Source of the DNA: Suillus spraguei
Taxonomy: Eukaryota > Basidiomycota > Agaricomycetes > Boletales > Suillaceae
Assembly: GCA_016800925.1 (NCBI GenBank)
Contig: JABCPU010000023.1
Span: 124,001-188,000 of the forward strand
DNA: 64,000 nucleotides
Reading direction: 5' to 3'
The notes below the pieces were generated by a model. The model saw only the letters and a program-made list of their open reading frames with translations. It was not told where the DNA came from and did not search any database. This document shows positions 1 through 11,075 of the stretch, one piece after another (the stretch's first letter is position 1; each line of letters opens with the position of its first letter). Made by a program: the position numbers and the translations under genes.

Positions 1-1083
1 CTGATGAGACCTATTAGTATTTTGAGCATTCTTTGCTGTTGGGGCACATATGAAGGTCTGTCTAAATCATTGCAATCGCTGTTCACTGTGACCAAGGTGG
101 AACATTTATCTGAGCCAAACCATCTAGATCTGGAAGCCATCATTGCGTTTTATGCTTCACAGGCACAAATTAGTACTATGTTTTTCATCATCTGTTTTCA
201 CAAGATATATTTCTTGCAGCCGGCCTGCACACGCATTAAATAATTGAAGGTCAAATAAATTTAAAATTTTTCGAACAGTCGCGAGTCGCACAAGGTCAAT
301 AGAAGCTATTTACCTTGCTAGAAATATTCTGAGAAATAGAAGCCTTGGAAGGAAAGCACGGTGGTCTGGCTTTGCATACAGAACGAAGCGGGTAGACTCG
401 GCAGAGTTTTCTTTCATAGCTAACGAGTCGCGCGATTCCAGCGTCGTCACTAGCGAGCGACGTGTTCGTTATGAGTGAGAGCGTGCGCCGCGGAGGCATG
501 TGCCGGGGATTAATATAATCCCCTTTTCAAATTCCGTCCTCGGTGGCTACATAGTCCTCATCCATCGGTATCTGTAATCTACCAGCTTGCCCTCTTTCGT
601 TGCTAGGTGAGTTTATGGTTGGTTGGTTTCGTGTAAATCTTTCTAACCTCCTCGCTACCTAGTTTTTTGAGCACCCTCCCTATCTTGGTAATACCTGTGA
701 AGCGATCATTCTTTCCGTTGAACGAAGCGGGTAGACTAAGCAGAGATTATTCACTCCGGTATCGATGTGGCTTGTGGTATTTTTGTCTACCTTCTTTGTT
801 ATCATTTGATATTTGAATGTATCACTGATCACGTACTATTGGTATAGTAGATATCCTCCACGCCATGACCCTGCTTCGCAAGGTAACTAATATGGGAGTC
901 GGGGATAGGAAGGTATGCCAGCGGTACGGGCTAGAACACGTATCTCAGTCCAATCCATACCCGTGGTTTGTAGATTAAATGATGTTAATTTATATCGATT
1001 CTTCTGTAAAACCATACGGGAAGCCAACCACTCATTTTGTTCTCTCATCACCCTTTACTTGTTCATTCTCTTCTACTGGGTCA
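1..1083. other. Intergenic region upstream of the P450 gene
   Basis: No convincing gene is seen. The open frames here are short, lack recognisable motifs and have no plausible exon joins. A 17-base direct repeat (gaacgaagcgggtagac) occurs near 381 and again near 720, each followed by a similar cagag-containing stretch. The 3' part presumably contains the P450 promoter, but no clear TATA box or other site could be fixed. Confidence 0.5.
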
Positions 1084-3146
1084 TGTTGACATCCGACGTC
1101 ACTTTGCTGAACCTATGTCTTGCTGGGGTTGGGGCGGCATATCTGGTCAAGCAGGTGTTGAACAAGATTCCTGCACCATATCCCCCTGGCCCCCGTGGGT
1201 GGCCTCTCGTTGGGAACGTCCCAGACGTGCCTAAAGTCAAGCGCTGGCTCACCTTTGCGGAGTGGGGGAAGAAGTATGGTGAGTATCTCCTGTTGTTCCA
1301 AAATAACCCATTTTAATTCTGTGCCTTCTAGGCGCTATCTCCCATATCGAGGTCCTGGGCCACCACATCATTGTGTTAAATTCAGTCAAGAGTGCAATGG
1401 ACATGTTGGACAAGAAAGGTACTGTGTACTCTGACCGTCCTGTTCTGCCCATGGCTGGCGAACTTGTTGGCTGGAAGCACTCTTTGTTTCTTCTTCCGTA
1501 CGGTGACCGCTGGCGCCAGTACCGCAAGAACATACACCAAATCATGGGCAGTCGCGCCGCCTTGCATGTCTATTACCCAATCGAGGAGATCGAGACCCGC
1601 AAATTTCTGAAGCGTGTGTTTTCGAACCCCGAGCAACTGCGAGCTCATGTTCAACAGTATGTCGTATAAATTACCCTTGCATGAATGGGACCTTGAATCT
1701 TCATAGCACCGCCGGCGCTATCATTTTGCGAATCTCTCATGGTTATGAGGTGAAGGAAACCGGCGATCCATATATTGACCTTGCAGACCGCGCTATGAAC
1801 CAATTCACGGCGTCTACTACTCCCGGCGCCTTCATGGTTGACCTCGTGCCATTCCGTAAGACTATAAGACTCTGGGTTTGCTTGTGATTGGTCTGATTAT
1901 TTCCAGTGGCCAACGTCCCCGAGTGGTTTCCTGGTGCTGGCTTCAAGCGCTTAGCCCGTGCATACGCCAAGACTGCCGGAGATATGGTTACCACGCCCTA
2001 CAAGTTCGTTAAGGATCAGATGGTAACAAAGATCTATAGTTTTGCGATTATGAACTGTACTTTTCACAGGCTGCTGGCATTGCGCCGCCGTCTTTCATCT
2101 CGAATCTGTCCGAAGGCCGTACTTTATCTGCGGAAGAGGATGCTATGGTGATGTGGTCTGCTGCAAGCCTTCACGCTGCTGGTTCCTATACGGTTGGCTC
2201 CTCCCTCCATATCACCGTATTTTGAGACTAACACTTGTCTCTGTAGACGGTTTCTGCAGTCTACTCGTTTTTCCTTGCTATGACACTGTTCCCTGATGTG
2301 CAGAAAAAGGCGCAGTCTGAAATAGACGCTATAATTGGCACAGATCGTCTTCCCTCTCTCGCAGACCGGGACTCTCTCCCCTATATTGAGGCGCTTGTGA
2401 AGGAGGTCTTTCGCTGGAGTGTTCTCCTCCCTACATGTAGGCATTTATCACATTCTTTCCATTTCTGAGCGGTGTTTATTACTCAATTGACAGCTATCCC
2501 CCATCGCGTCACTGAGGACGATATCCATGACTGGTACTACATCCCAAAAGGCTCCTTGGTAATACCTAACATTTGGTTAGCACTTTTATATTTCTGTATT
2601 CGATATATCAACCGAATTCAATGACAGGTCCATGCTCAACGACCCGCAAACATACGCTAACCCCTCGCAATTCAATCCTGAACGCTTCTTGGACAATAAC
2701 GGAAAAGATCCCGAACTGGATCCTCGCACGATCTGCTTTGGTTTTGGTAGACGGTAAGAAATGATATTGAATTTAAGTGCAATGATAACTATCTGCTCTA
2801 CAGGGTCTGCCCTGGTATGCCCAAATGATGCTCAACTGTGACAAACAGTATTTTGATGTTGTTTGCTTTCATGGACAGCTCTCCACTTTGCTGATGCCTC
2901 TGTCTGGATATCCGCTGCGATGTCTCTTGCAGTGTTTGACATCTCCAAGGTCGTCGAGAATGGTGTTGAGATCACCCCTGAAGTTGATCCTACATCAGGC
3001 ACGATCAGGTATGTTGTCCATCCTATCGCGTTCGCGGTGTTGGTCTTGAAAGATGTACTTCCAGCCAACCTAAGCCCTTCAAGTGCTCTATCAAGCCTCG
3101 TTCTGAAGAAGCCATTGCGCACATTCAGCAGGATATTAGCTATTAA
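1084..3146 (+). CDS. Cytochrome P450 monooxygenase, 509 aa, 11 exons
   Basis: Haem-thiolate monooxygenase of the basidiomycete microsomal type, resembling proteins annotated as O-methylsterigmatocystin oxidoreductase-like; the substrate is unknown. Exons: 1084-1278, 1332-1656, 1707-1855, 1907-2022, 2070-2192, 2247-2437, 2494-2575, 2628-2753, 2804-2814, 2879-3008, 3065-3146; all phases agree. Residues about 6-22 form a membrane anchor, followed by the PPGP hinge at 34-37. The K-helix ExxR (EVFR), the FNPERF segment and the haem loop FGFGRRVCPALHFA are present, with Cys438 as the presumed haem ligand. Two oddities: the I-helix reads AGSYTT, with Tyr where Asp/Glu is usual, and the haem loop has CPA where CPG is usual. 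Exon 9 is only 11 nt and carries the Cys codon. No internal stops, so it is probably expressed, though altered chemistry is possible. Confidence 0.9.
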
Positions 3147-3807
3147 GGGTATGAAGATAACTCTGGACGTCTAGATCTGTCATGCATCCCATTGTACATA
3201 TTTTGTTTCAGTTTGTTGTTCCTAATTTCAGTTAGCGGGTTCTTTATTGGTAAGATTGATTGGCGGGCGCGGGATGCGCGAGACGCCCATGCTATGCGAG
3301 AACGTCCGGGAAATCAATATTCTGGAGGCCAATCTGGGTGACGCTGGCAGGTCCCATTCTGGGTCCTGTTGGTAGACTTGTGTCCACTAAGTGCATCACT
3401 GCAGTGGAATGTTCATCAAGTTCCAGGCTATACTGTCATTATTATCCACAACTAACTCTAATTAGATACAACTGCTTCCTTGTCATGGACTACTGACACT
3501 TGGATAGGTTATCCATCACAGTTCCCACAATGGATAATACACCTGACAACTCAATATAGCATGATTCTGCTCATTTTGGAGCTGTCCATGATGGATAATG
3601 GGTTGGCCAATACTATTTGGTGCATGCCTCACAGCTTCATCACATTTAATAGTGGTACAGTCATCAATCAGTCAATGAGACACCATTCAATGATACAAAA
3701 TCCATCTCACACATCCACAACTCACTTTATGGCCTTGAGGATACTTCTATAAGCTCCATTGACCTTTCCTCCTACATGGCATTAAATTTTACTTGAACTT
3801 GAATTGT
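3147..3807. other. Intergenic region between P450 and the first transposon
   Basis: Contains the P450 3' untranslated sequence and about 500 bp with no recognisable coding, RNA or repeat feature. The transposon begins after the TA at 3808-3809. Confidence 0.5.
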
Positions 3808-3809
3808 TA

Positions 3810-3905
3810 CAGCAGTTTGCGAAACTAATGGCACTAGCATGTTGTGGGAAAATCACAATTGAGATTCGGGACTTAGTTTTTTTTACCATTCTGTGTTACA
3901 TAATG
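3810..3905 (+). repeat. Left terminal inverted repeat of the Tc1/mariner element
   Basis: Pairs with 7401-7496 in inverse orientation, imperfectly but over most of its length. It is preceded by TA at 3808-3809. The strongest conserved block is at about 3827-3875. Confidence 0.75.
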
Positions 3906-3975
3906 CTGTGTCGCAATCCCAATAATCGATTTTATATCTGTACTGTGCTATACCGTGTTCCTCATAAATTGTGCA

Positions 3976-4238
3976 ATGGCCAAAGCATTTAAGAGCACTG
4001 AATTTGTAGATGACACTGATACAGATGTCATGGAACTGTCCTCGAGCCTCTCCAAATCAGATTCAGATGAGAGCTCAGGGTCTACAGCCATTGCAGAACA
4101 AGCACTATTGGCACGAGACAGTATTGACCATGAGCTAGATGCTATGGACTGATTACCACCGGAGGCTTCTGTACCAGCCATAGCTATACCCCCAACTCAG
4201 CAGCAGCAGAAAAAAGGACAAATGAGTGCATATATCAG
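3976..4238 (+). other. Possible decayed 5' exon of the SAM-like gene
   Basis: An open frame from ATG 3976 encodes an acidic Ser/Asp-rich peptide of 58 residues. It stops at TGA 4150-4152 but continues in frame as a Gln/Pro-rich stretch up to a good donor at 4239, with an acceptor at 4283. The splice would join out of frame with the downstream exon, so it is either a broken exon or not part of the gene. The downstream coding sequence works without it. Confidence 0.3.
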
Positions 4239-4309
4239 GTTTCTTCTGGAAAATGATTGAGTTTGTCTGACTATATGCTCTAGAAAATGCAGCAAAGCAG
4301 CATCAGGCC

Positions 4310-5695
4310 ATGGTAGCTGATGAGTCACCCCTACCTGAGTCTCTCATTGTCACGTACAACATCTCAATCTTTCCTATTGCCGAAATGAAGAAGGACAACC
4401 CGAAGAAGCGAAAAGGGACCAATACATACTTGAAACTCCATCTCAGTGAGCCATTTGACATTTTCAAGGCTCAGGTTCTTCAGAAGATTGATGAGCAAAC
4501 CAAGCCAGACAAGATTTCATATGATAATTACACAGCCCTTTATGCCATTCCTCAAATTTTACCAACTCCGATGTCACTGTCTAATGAAAAAGACTATGAA
4601 GAATTTATCAGACATATCACGAAGGCAAAGGGACTCACAGCATCACTGTATATGCAAGAACTTTGTGTTCTCAAGGTACTAATTTCGTCACTGACAATGT
4701 TTGTGTGATGTATTGAGCTCACCAGCCAATATTGTCCTATCACAGTGCAAGGGACATCCTTCAGATAAAGAAAATGATGGAGATATAGATTCTACTGGCA
4801 GCAGCACAGATAATGATTCCGATGAACCGAGGAAGAAGAGGAAGAAAAAGAATGACAAGAAAAAGAAGACTCAAGTATGATGTTATACTCTGAGTCATTG
4901 CACCGGAGCTTACATGATTTGTACTAGGCACCAAAAGCCAGTGACATTGATGATAGTGACAAATCTCTCAATAAGAACATCCGAGATCTGCGTAACCAAT
5001 GGGTTTGCCACAAGAAACCTGGGTGCCCCAGTGAACACTGCTACATCAATGCAGCTGATGGCAGGTCCCATGTTGGCCTCTCCTTCCCCCTTCTCGAGTG
5101 TTGGGGTTCAGCAATGGTACCCCAACATGTTTTCTTCATGTTCGAGTTGCCCTTGCTGAATATATTGGGTTAGCTCAAAGGTGCCGAATATGCAACAATC
5201 GAGATGCCTCCAAATCACGCCCACTTTAGCATCATTCCCACCGAACTACTTGGTCACCCATCACTTCTGTCTATTCGTCATCAACAACTCGATGAACAAA
5301 CAAAGGCAAAGGCTGTGACTGCTCCGAGTCCTCTCACACCATCTCAACCTGTTATCAATGTTAATTTCCCACCTGAAATGTTCCAGCCTCTCCAAGCCAT
5401 GGATCCTGTTCCAACCCATATTCCTGCAGCCTCACAGCTCCCTGGTGTGCATGCTACTACTGCATCCTTGCTGCTACCAACTCAGCTTGCTACTCCCGGG
5501 CCAAGGATGAGTCTTGCTGATTTTTGTGTGGCTTTTGATGTTTCCGATGCTCTGCAAACCAAACTCTCAAATAATAGGTTCACATCATCGCATTCTCTTC
5601 GCTTCGCTTCTTTGGATGATCTCAAAACTATTGGGATACTTTGTGGTGAGCTCACACAACTCAAGGATGCTGTTTGTCATTGGTGCGGCGAGTAA
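4310..5695 (+). CDS. Transposon-borne protein with C-terminal SAM-like domain, 401 aa
   Basis: Exons 4310-4675, 4746-4874, 4928-5116 and 5174-5695, every exon in phase 0 with good GT-AG introns; the start is the first in-frame ATG. The N-terminal third is unassigned. A lysine-rich tract at the end of exon 2 (about residues 148-165) looks like a nuclear localisation signal. Exon 3 encodes a Cys/His-containing segment (WVCHKKPGCPSEHC) of a kind common in mushroom hypothetical proteins. The last about 60 residues (MSLADFC... to the stop) have the pattern of a SAM (sterile alpha motif) domain. It faces the transposase inside the same terminal repeats and, unlike it, has no in-frame stops. Function unknown; a DNA- or protein-binding partner of the transposase is an inference. 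It could also be a captured host gene. Confidence 0.7.
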
Positions 5696-5804
5696 TTATA
5701 CCTATGTTTTCAGTTCTCCGTTGCATGTCTGTTTTGCTGCTAGCAAGAGTCAAAGGTTGAAGTGTATTATAACATTGCTGTAACTGTATCCCAAATGTTG
5801 TACT

Positions 5805-7355
5805 CTAGAAATAGCCCGAGTGGCGAATGTAACCTTCAGCATCATCAGCTGTGATAATGTCTAGTACCTCACGCAAGTTATAGAAAATACTGTCCATGCC
5901 CATTGCGAAGAGGTTGTGGTTCCGACGAATCCAAGATTTGATCTTGGAGAAGGCTTCTTCTATTGGGTTCAAATCTGGCGAGTACAGTGGGAGAAATCTG
6001 ATTCAAACACCTAAGAAACCATGAGATAATGAGTCCTGGTAAAATTAACGACATACCAAATCTCTCCGCCAGCTCGCAGATTTCTTCCCCATGATGAATG
6101 TGAGCATTGTTATGACTGGGGTGGCGTCACCAGCGACAGTGAAAAGACACAGTCGGTCTGCTGGGAAGTCCTACAATGTCCAGAAGAGGACAAGGTGAAA
6201 GTACAAGGAACGCGTTCCGAGTACGATCAAGGGTCTGGCCTCAAGGATAAGTCCAAGAGGTTCTTACGAGAATAGAGACTAAGGCTAAGGAGTGCTTAGA
6301 CTTAGAGACGATTCAAGGACGACTTAGGTTGGAGACCTAAGCGAGGGAAGTTCCAGGTAAAACCCAGTAAGATTAAGGTAAGGAATCTGCTACAAGTACA
6401 CTGTGCTTAAATAGGCCAATATGTGCGCACAGACCAAGTAACCGTGAGAATGTAACTGCGTATCCTAATAAGGAAGGCATGTGTTGTACAGATGCGTTGA
6501 GCATGTGAGTCAGAGTCATGTGACATAATATACAAGTAAGAAGATAAAGAGAAAATGAATAGGGGCACGTACAACTGTAACAAGCATTATCCATGACAAG
6601 AACACTGTTTTTGCCAGGATATGCCTCGCACTGAGGAAACTAGATAGAGACAATGAGTATAATGTGATAGCCACCTTAGCATGAATGTCGGAGCTCACAA
6701 CTGAATGTTCTAGAAAGTGTAAGTAACCCTTTCGACGTAATGAACCCTCTACGATGTGGCCAGCAATGACTCCGTCAACAGACATAGCTGCAACAGCTGT
6801 CAGCCGCCTTCCTTGCACAAAAATGCCTTTCATGCTGGCACATTTGCACTTCTTTGCCTGGCCATATCTCCGGAATGAGGTACGTTCATCTACCGAAGTC
6901 TCGTCGATGAAGCAAAGTTCATCAGGCATGTATTGGGCCATCCGTTGCATGTAGTCAGCATGGAGATCTTCATTTCATTCTTTGGTGATTTTACAGAGCT
7001 TTTTGAGGGAAACGCCTGCACGATGGAGCTCGCGGTGGATGATGGTGTAGTGGAGTGCAAGGAAGCGGTTGCATAACATGAGTCAAGTGATCTCGTCGAG
7101 AAACCAATCTGGCTGGTGGTGGACCAGTTCCACAAGGTACTGAACATCCTCAAGATTCAGCTTCCTCGGATGACCTGTGAATTCACTCCGTGGTTTGACT
7201 ACATCGCCGGTGTGCTGATAGAGCTTTCAGATGCAGAAGAATGTGCATCTCGAGAAGCTGACACAATCAAGGATTTCACGAAGACTAAGGATATCTTGCT
7301 CATACAGGCAAATGGCAGCGAGTTTGACGTCAGATGAGATCTTTTGGTTGACCAT
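5805..7355 (-). pseudogene. Tc1/mariner-IS630 (DDE_3) transposase, DD34E, broken
   Basis: Reads on - from an ATG at 7355: N-terminal helix-turn-helix region (KLAAICLYEQDILSLREIL), then FIDET with the first catalytic Asp, DNAHIHHGEE with the second, and SPDLNPIEEAFSKIK with the catalytic Glu 35 residues later. At least four in-frame TGA codons lie along the frame, most where Arg (CGA) is expected. The frame is split by a solo LTR exactly in the DNA|HIHHG motif. At least two short introns look credible. It ends at TAG 5805-5807. It can no longer make transposase; intact relatives elsewhere could still mobilise the element through its repeats. Confidence 0.85.
6108..6582 (-). mobile_element. Solo LTR, family A (Ty3/gypsy)
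   Basis: A 475-bp sequence starting TGTTAT and ending TGTAACA on the + strand, in reverse orientation. It matches the LTR at 27780-28251 along its length. A perfect 5-bp target duplication (AGCAT) flanks it at 6103-6107 and 6583-6587. No internal retrotransposon sequence remains, so it arose by LTR-LTR recombination. Confidence 0.92.
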
Positions 7356-7400
7356 ACTAGGTGTATTGTTGTCCGATGTGGTGCAATTGTTTAAATTTTG

Positions 7401-7496
7401 CTCTAAGTCTCAAAACGGTGAAAATTTTCAAAGTCCCAAATCCTCAATTACGATTTTCCCACAACACGCCAGTGCCATTATATATGCACACAGCTG
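7401..7496 (-). repeat. Right terminal inverted repeat of the Tc1/mariner element
   Basis: Inverse partner of 3810-3905, followed by the TA at 7497-7498. Confidence 0.75.
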
Positions 7497-7498
7497 TA

Positions 7499-8747
7499 AA
7501 TATTGCTCAAAATGTATGTTTGTACCGTCAAAAGTCTTAATTTTAGCTCATTTAAAATTTAATTCTATTGTGTTCAATATCCAACAGTGTGACAACACAC
7601 AAAATATGACAATTGTATTGGCAAGTGTTCAAGCTGTCCATAACATGTATTCAAGTTGTTCAGCATTGAGAATTAAATGTGTGGTGAGACTCTATCAATG
7701 CAAGCAGCTGCAGATGAGACGGAGTAATATTAATTTTGCTAATGTTTGATAAGGAAAGATTAGTTAATGAGTCATGTCTCATGGTGTGCTAATGGGCAAA
7801 AAAGAGGTCTCCTCACCATTTTGAATGTTGTGCACAAACAATTGTATATTTTTCTCTGAAACTTCAGATATGCAATTTTGACATATGCTACTTGCCAAGA
7901 AAAACACTACTGAGTTTTTATGGAGTGTTGTAAAAGCACAGTGATTCAATTTTCAATTTTGTGTCTCAAATGCTGATTGATGACTGTACTAAACAGCTTA
8001 GTCACTTACCAAGTGGCACCCTGAAAAGACCCCAGACACCCATTGAGCTCACTGTGCACAACAGCACTGATGTGCCCAACAGCACCTGTTAGCAAACTTG
8101 GGTGGAGTCTGCAACAAATGCCCAATAAGGCTATCCTGTTCATGTATATCTTGTCTCCTTAGGCTGGAGGCCTAAGTTGCATTGTGTGAGGCTAGTGGTG
8201 TGCTAGGCTTAGACAGAATGACTCAGAGACTAGCTATTCATCTGTTTTGATGTAATAGCTATCTGGGATGATGACAGGGGTTAAAGTCCAGTGATGTTAA
8301 AGACGCAAAAGCAATAAGCTCAAGTGAAGTTCAGACCAAGACAGAAAGCTGATCAGAAGCTTACTGAAGAGGATTTCAGGGTTCAAGACCAAGTAGATTC
8401 AAGTTAAAGAAGTACAAAGGCTATCAATGAGTATTTATAGGGAGCAGGATAAGAATTGGAGCTGAGCTTGAATTATGTGAGGAGTCAGATATCAAATAGA
8501 AAGATGCATGTGCATTGCCAAGTCAGAATGAGTCACAAGTACAATGGATGAATGAGATGAGAGGAAAGAGGAACATGCATAGGTAAGTCAGAGGTCCAGG
8601 AACGATGACAAATAGAAAGACATGCATACAGGAAATGAAAGAAGATGAGAATGTATGCACAAGAAGCATGATGATCATTGGGTAATGAGTCATATACCAG
8701 TTGAATGGTAAGTTGCCATAGTTGCTGTGAAGTTGCTGTGAAGTGAT
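7499..8747. other. Intergenic region before the KDZ region
   Basis: AT-rich sequence with short open frames that show no motif or splice pattern. No RNA gene or repeat was recognised. Its right edge at about 8748 is where similarity to 24851 onwards starts abruptly. Confidence 0.45.
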
Positions 8748-9503
8748 TCACTGGCAACCCATGAAGCTGAACCTTCAAGATATTTCTTGTACTTTGAATA
8801 TGGCTGCATCGCGCATCCGCGCATGTATCTCTCAATATCAGATGGAGGCTGCTAACAACCCTCCCTCTTCTGCCCGGATCATGTACTTTAAAGCCGGGGT
8901 GCAATGGGAAATCAATGTAAGTGACTGATGACCGGATGACCAGCTGACTTTTTTGGGCAATGCTGAGATTTCCAACAGACATTTGTTATGCCACTCCTGC
9001 AGTACTCAGCTGCAAGGAACATCGTTTCTGTTGTTCCAAGCCCCGTCGCTCATGTCCTGACATTGTATCCCATGCTCACCTGGAACACTGTTCCAGACCA
9101 CATCTTTTCATCCCACCTATGTCAGTTTGATGATGTCGCAGCTCCGGGACATCCATCCCAGATTATTCCCAGCTATGATACTCCATGGTGGATGGGACAC
9201 ACCAAAATTCCGAATGAACCATGGCAATGGGGTCAGATCATGAGGTCCTGTGTCGTTCACTACCAGCATTGGATGGTAAATGGAGTTGAGGATGATGGTT
9301 TGGTTCTTCCTGAGGAGGTAAATGACTCATCAGGCCCATCAGTGATGGGACTTAAGATGATTCGAGCACGCCTGGTAGCATTGATGGAGGAGCAAGATGA
9401 GGGTATCCATGAGAAGATGGCAGAGGTGAAGATGTACACTGACATGCTACAGAGATTGAAGAGAGGCAGGGGAGTGGAGTCCTCTTCACTGTGTTTAGAT
9501 TAG
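8748..9503 (+). pseudogene. 5'-truncated copy A of KDZ-associated unknown gene P1
   Basis: Two exons, about 8748-8916 and 8979-9503, joined in phase by an intron with a good donor (gtaagt) and acceptor (caacag). The product is not recognised. It begins with HWQPMKLNLQDISC, has a Trp-rich middle (TPWWMGHTKIPNEPWQWG) and ends with a charged, probably coiled-coil tail (MEEQDEGIHEKMAEVKMYTD). The start codon is missing because homology to copy B begins at codon 16 of that gene; otherwise this copy is open throughout. The GTG-led frame at 8743 is not taken as a real start. It lies next to the minisatellite and TET/JBP gene, as in copy B. Confidence 0.6.
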
Positions 9504-9629
9504 AATGGTCTTCATTTCATACATGATGTAAAATATTTTATTCCGTCCAAATGATTGTCTTGACTCCCAAATATTTTGTTCCGGATTTCGAGGACTGGAT
9601 GTCAAGATCCGGATGTAGAGTCCTAAATC

Positions 9630-10960
9630 CCAAATGCTGAGTGGCGAATGCCTGAGTGCAATGGTACTTAGAGTTTGGGACTCAATTCATGGGACTCGAC
9701 TTCCGAATGGCAAGATTGCCTCACATATTTCTGAGTGGCGAGTCATGAATCTTAGGTACCGAACCCCGAACCCCACAATTGTGGACTACCGGATTTCATG
9801 GTTTGGGGTTCAGCAATCAAGGTTCGAGACGAAATAGATATCTGTGCGACAGTGCGGGGTTCGGCAGTCAACATATGTGGATCAATAACTTTCACATTAT
9901 TCTGAGTGCCGAGTCCCGAGTTCCGGGTGCCGGGCCTCGGCAGTCGGCGTTCGGCACTTCACATGTGTGCATCCATATCATTCACAATGTTGTGAGTCCG
10001 AGTCCCGAGTCCGGCTGCCGGAGTTCGGGGTTCGGCACCCAACATGTGTGGATTATTCTGAGTGCCGAGTGCCGAGTTCCGGGTGCCGGGGCTCGGCAGT
10101 CGGCGTTCGGGACTTAACATGTGTGCATCAATATCATTCACAATGTTGTGTGTCCCGAGTCCGAGTTCCGCTGCCGGGGTGGGGTTAGGCCTTTACATAT
10201 GGGAATCAGTATCTTCACAATGTTGTGAGTCCCGAGTTCCGGCTGCCGGAGTTCAGGGTTCGGCACTCAACATGTGTGGATTATTGTGAGTGCCGAGTGC
10301 CGAGTTCCGGGTGCCGGGGCTCGGCAGTCGGCATTCGGCACTTAACATGTGTGCATCAATATCATTCACAATGTTGTGTGTCCCGAGTCCCGAGTTCCGG
10401 CTGCCGGGGTTCCGGGTTCGCCACTTGATATGTGGGAATCAGTATCTTTCACAGGGTTCGGCATTCGGCGTTCGGCACTTTACATGTAGGAATCAATATC
10501 TTTCTCGTTCTTCTGAGTCCCAAGTCCCGACCGCTGGCTGCCGGGGTTCGGAGTTCGGCCCTCAACATGTGTGGATCAATGACTTGCACATTATTCTGAG
10601 TCCCGAGTCCCGAGTGCGGCTGCCGGGATTCGGAGTTCGTCATTTATGATATGTGAATTCACATCTTTCACATTGTTCTGAGTCCCGAGTCCCAAGCTCC
10701 GGCTGCCGGAGTTTGGGATTTGGCACTCACTATATGTGAATTCATATTTTTCACATTGGTGTCAGTCCTGAGTCCCGAGTGCCGGCTGCCGGTGTTCGGT
10801 GTTCGGCAGTCACAATGTGTGGATCAAAGTCTGTTGCCACAGTGGCCTCACACTTTCCTGAGTCCCGAGTGTGAAGCCTGAATTCGGACTATCGATCATT
10901 GAGTCCCTAATTTCGAGGATCGAGTCCCAAGTCCCGAGATACACAGAGTTAGGGACTCAA
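9630..10960. repeat. GC-rich minisatellite, family 1 (copy A)
   Basis: Imperfect tandem units of about 75-85 bp. Each has runs of GAGTCCCGAGT(GCCGAGTTCC), then CCGGGGTTCGGCA and a spacer like acatgtgtggatcaa ending in a TTCACATT-type stretch. Units vary in length and some are doubled. Open frames crossing it reflect repeat composition and are not called as genes. The same family appears at 13391-14570 and 25740-26790. Confidence 0.85.
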
Positions 10961-11075
10961 TTCATGGAACTCGACTTCCGACTTGAGTTCCAGAACTGTT
11001 GATGCTCTAATTGGTACATGGTATTCGTGTGTTGCTACTAACATGGGTCACAACTCTTTCAACTTCTTTGATCTT

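Larger units (their letters stand above)
3810..7496. mobile_element. Two-gene Tc1/mariner-type DNA transposon
   Basis: Seen directly: the sequence inward from 3810 (CAGCAGTTTGC...) matches the reverse complement inward from 7496 (CAGCTGTGTGC...) over roughly 95 bp. The best core is shared as TGTTGTGGGAAAATC followed by AATTGAG and GGGACTT. Both ends are flanked by TA (3808-3809 and 7497-7498), the Tc1/mariner target duplication. Between the ends lie a DD34E transposase on the - strand (5805-7355) and a SAM-like-domain gene on the + strand (4310-5695), convergent with about 110 bp between their stops. A 475-bp solo LTR (6108-6582) sits in the transposase, so the element was about 3.2 kb before that insertion. 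Confidence 0.8.

Noticed and set aside
380..745. Pair of 17-base repeats as transposon ends
   Set aside because: They are in direct orientation, have no duplication or coding sequence between them and are too short to support an element.
915..1316. 133-codon P450 start upstream of 1084
   Set aside because: The extension before ATG 1084 has no similarity to P450 N-termini and would bury the membrane anchor; 1084 places the anchor at the N-terminus.
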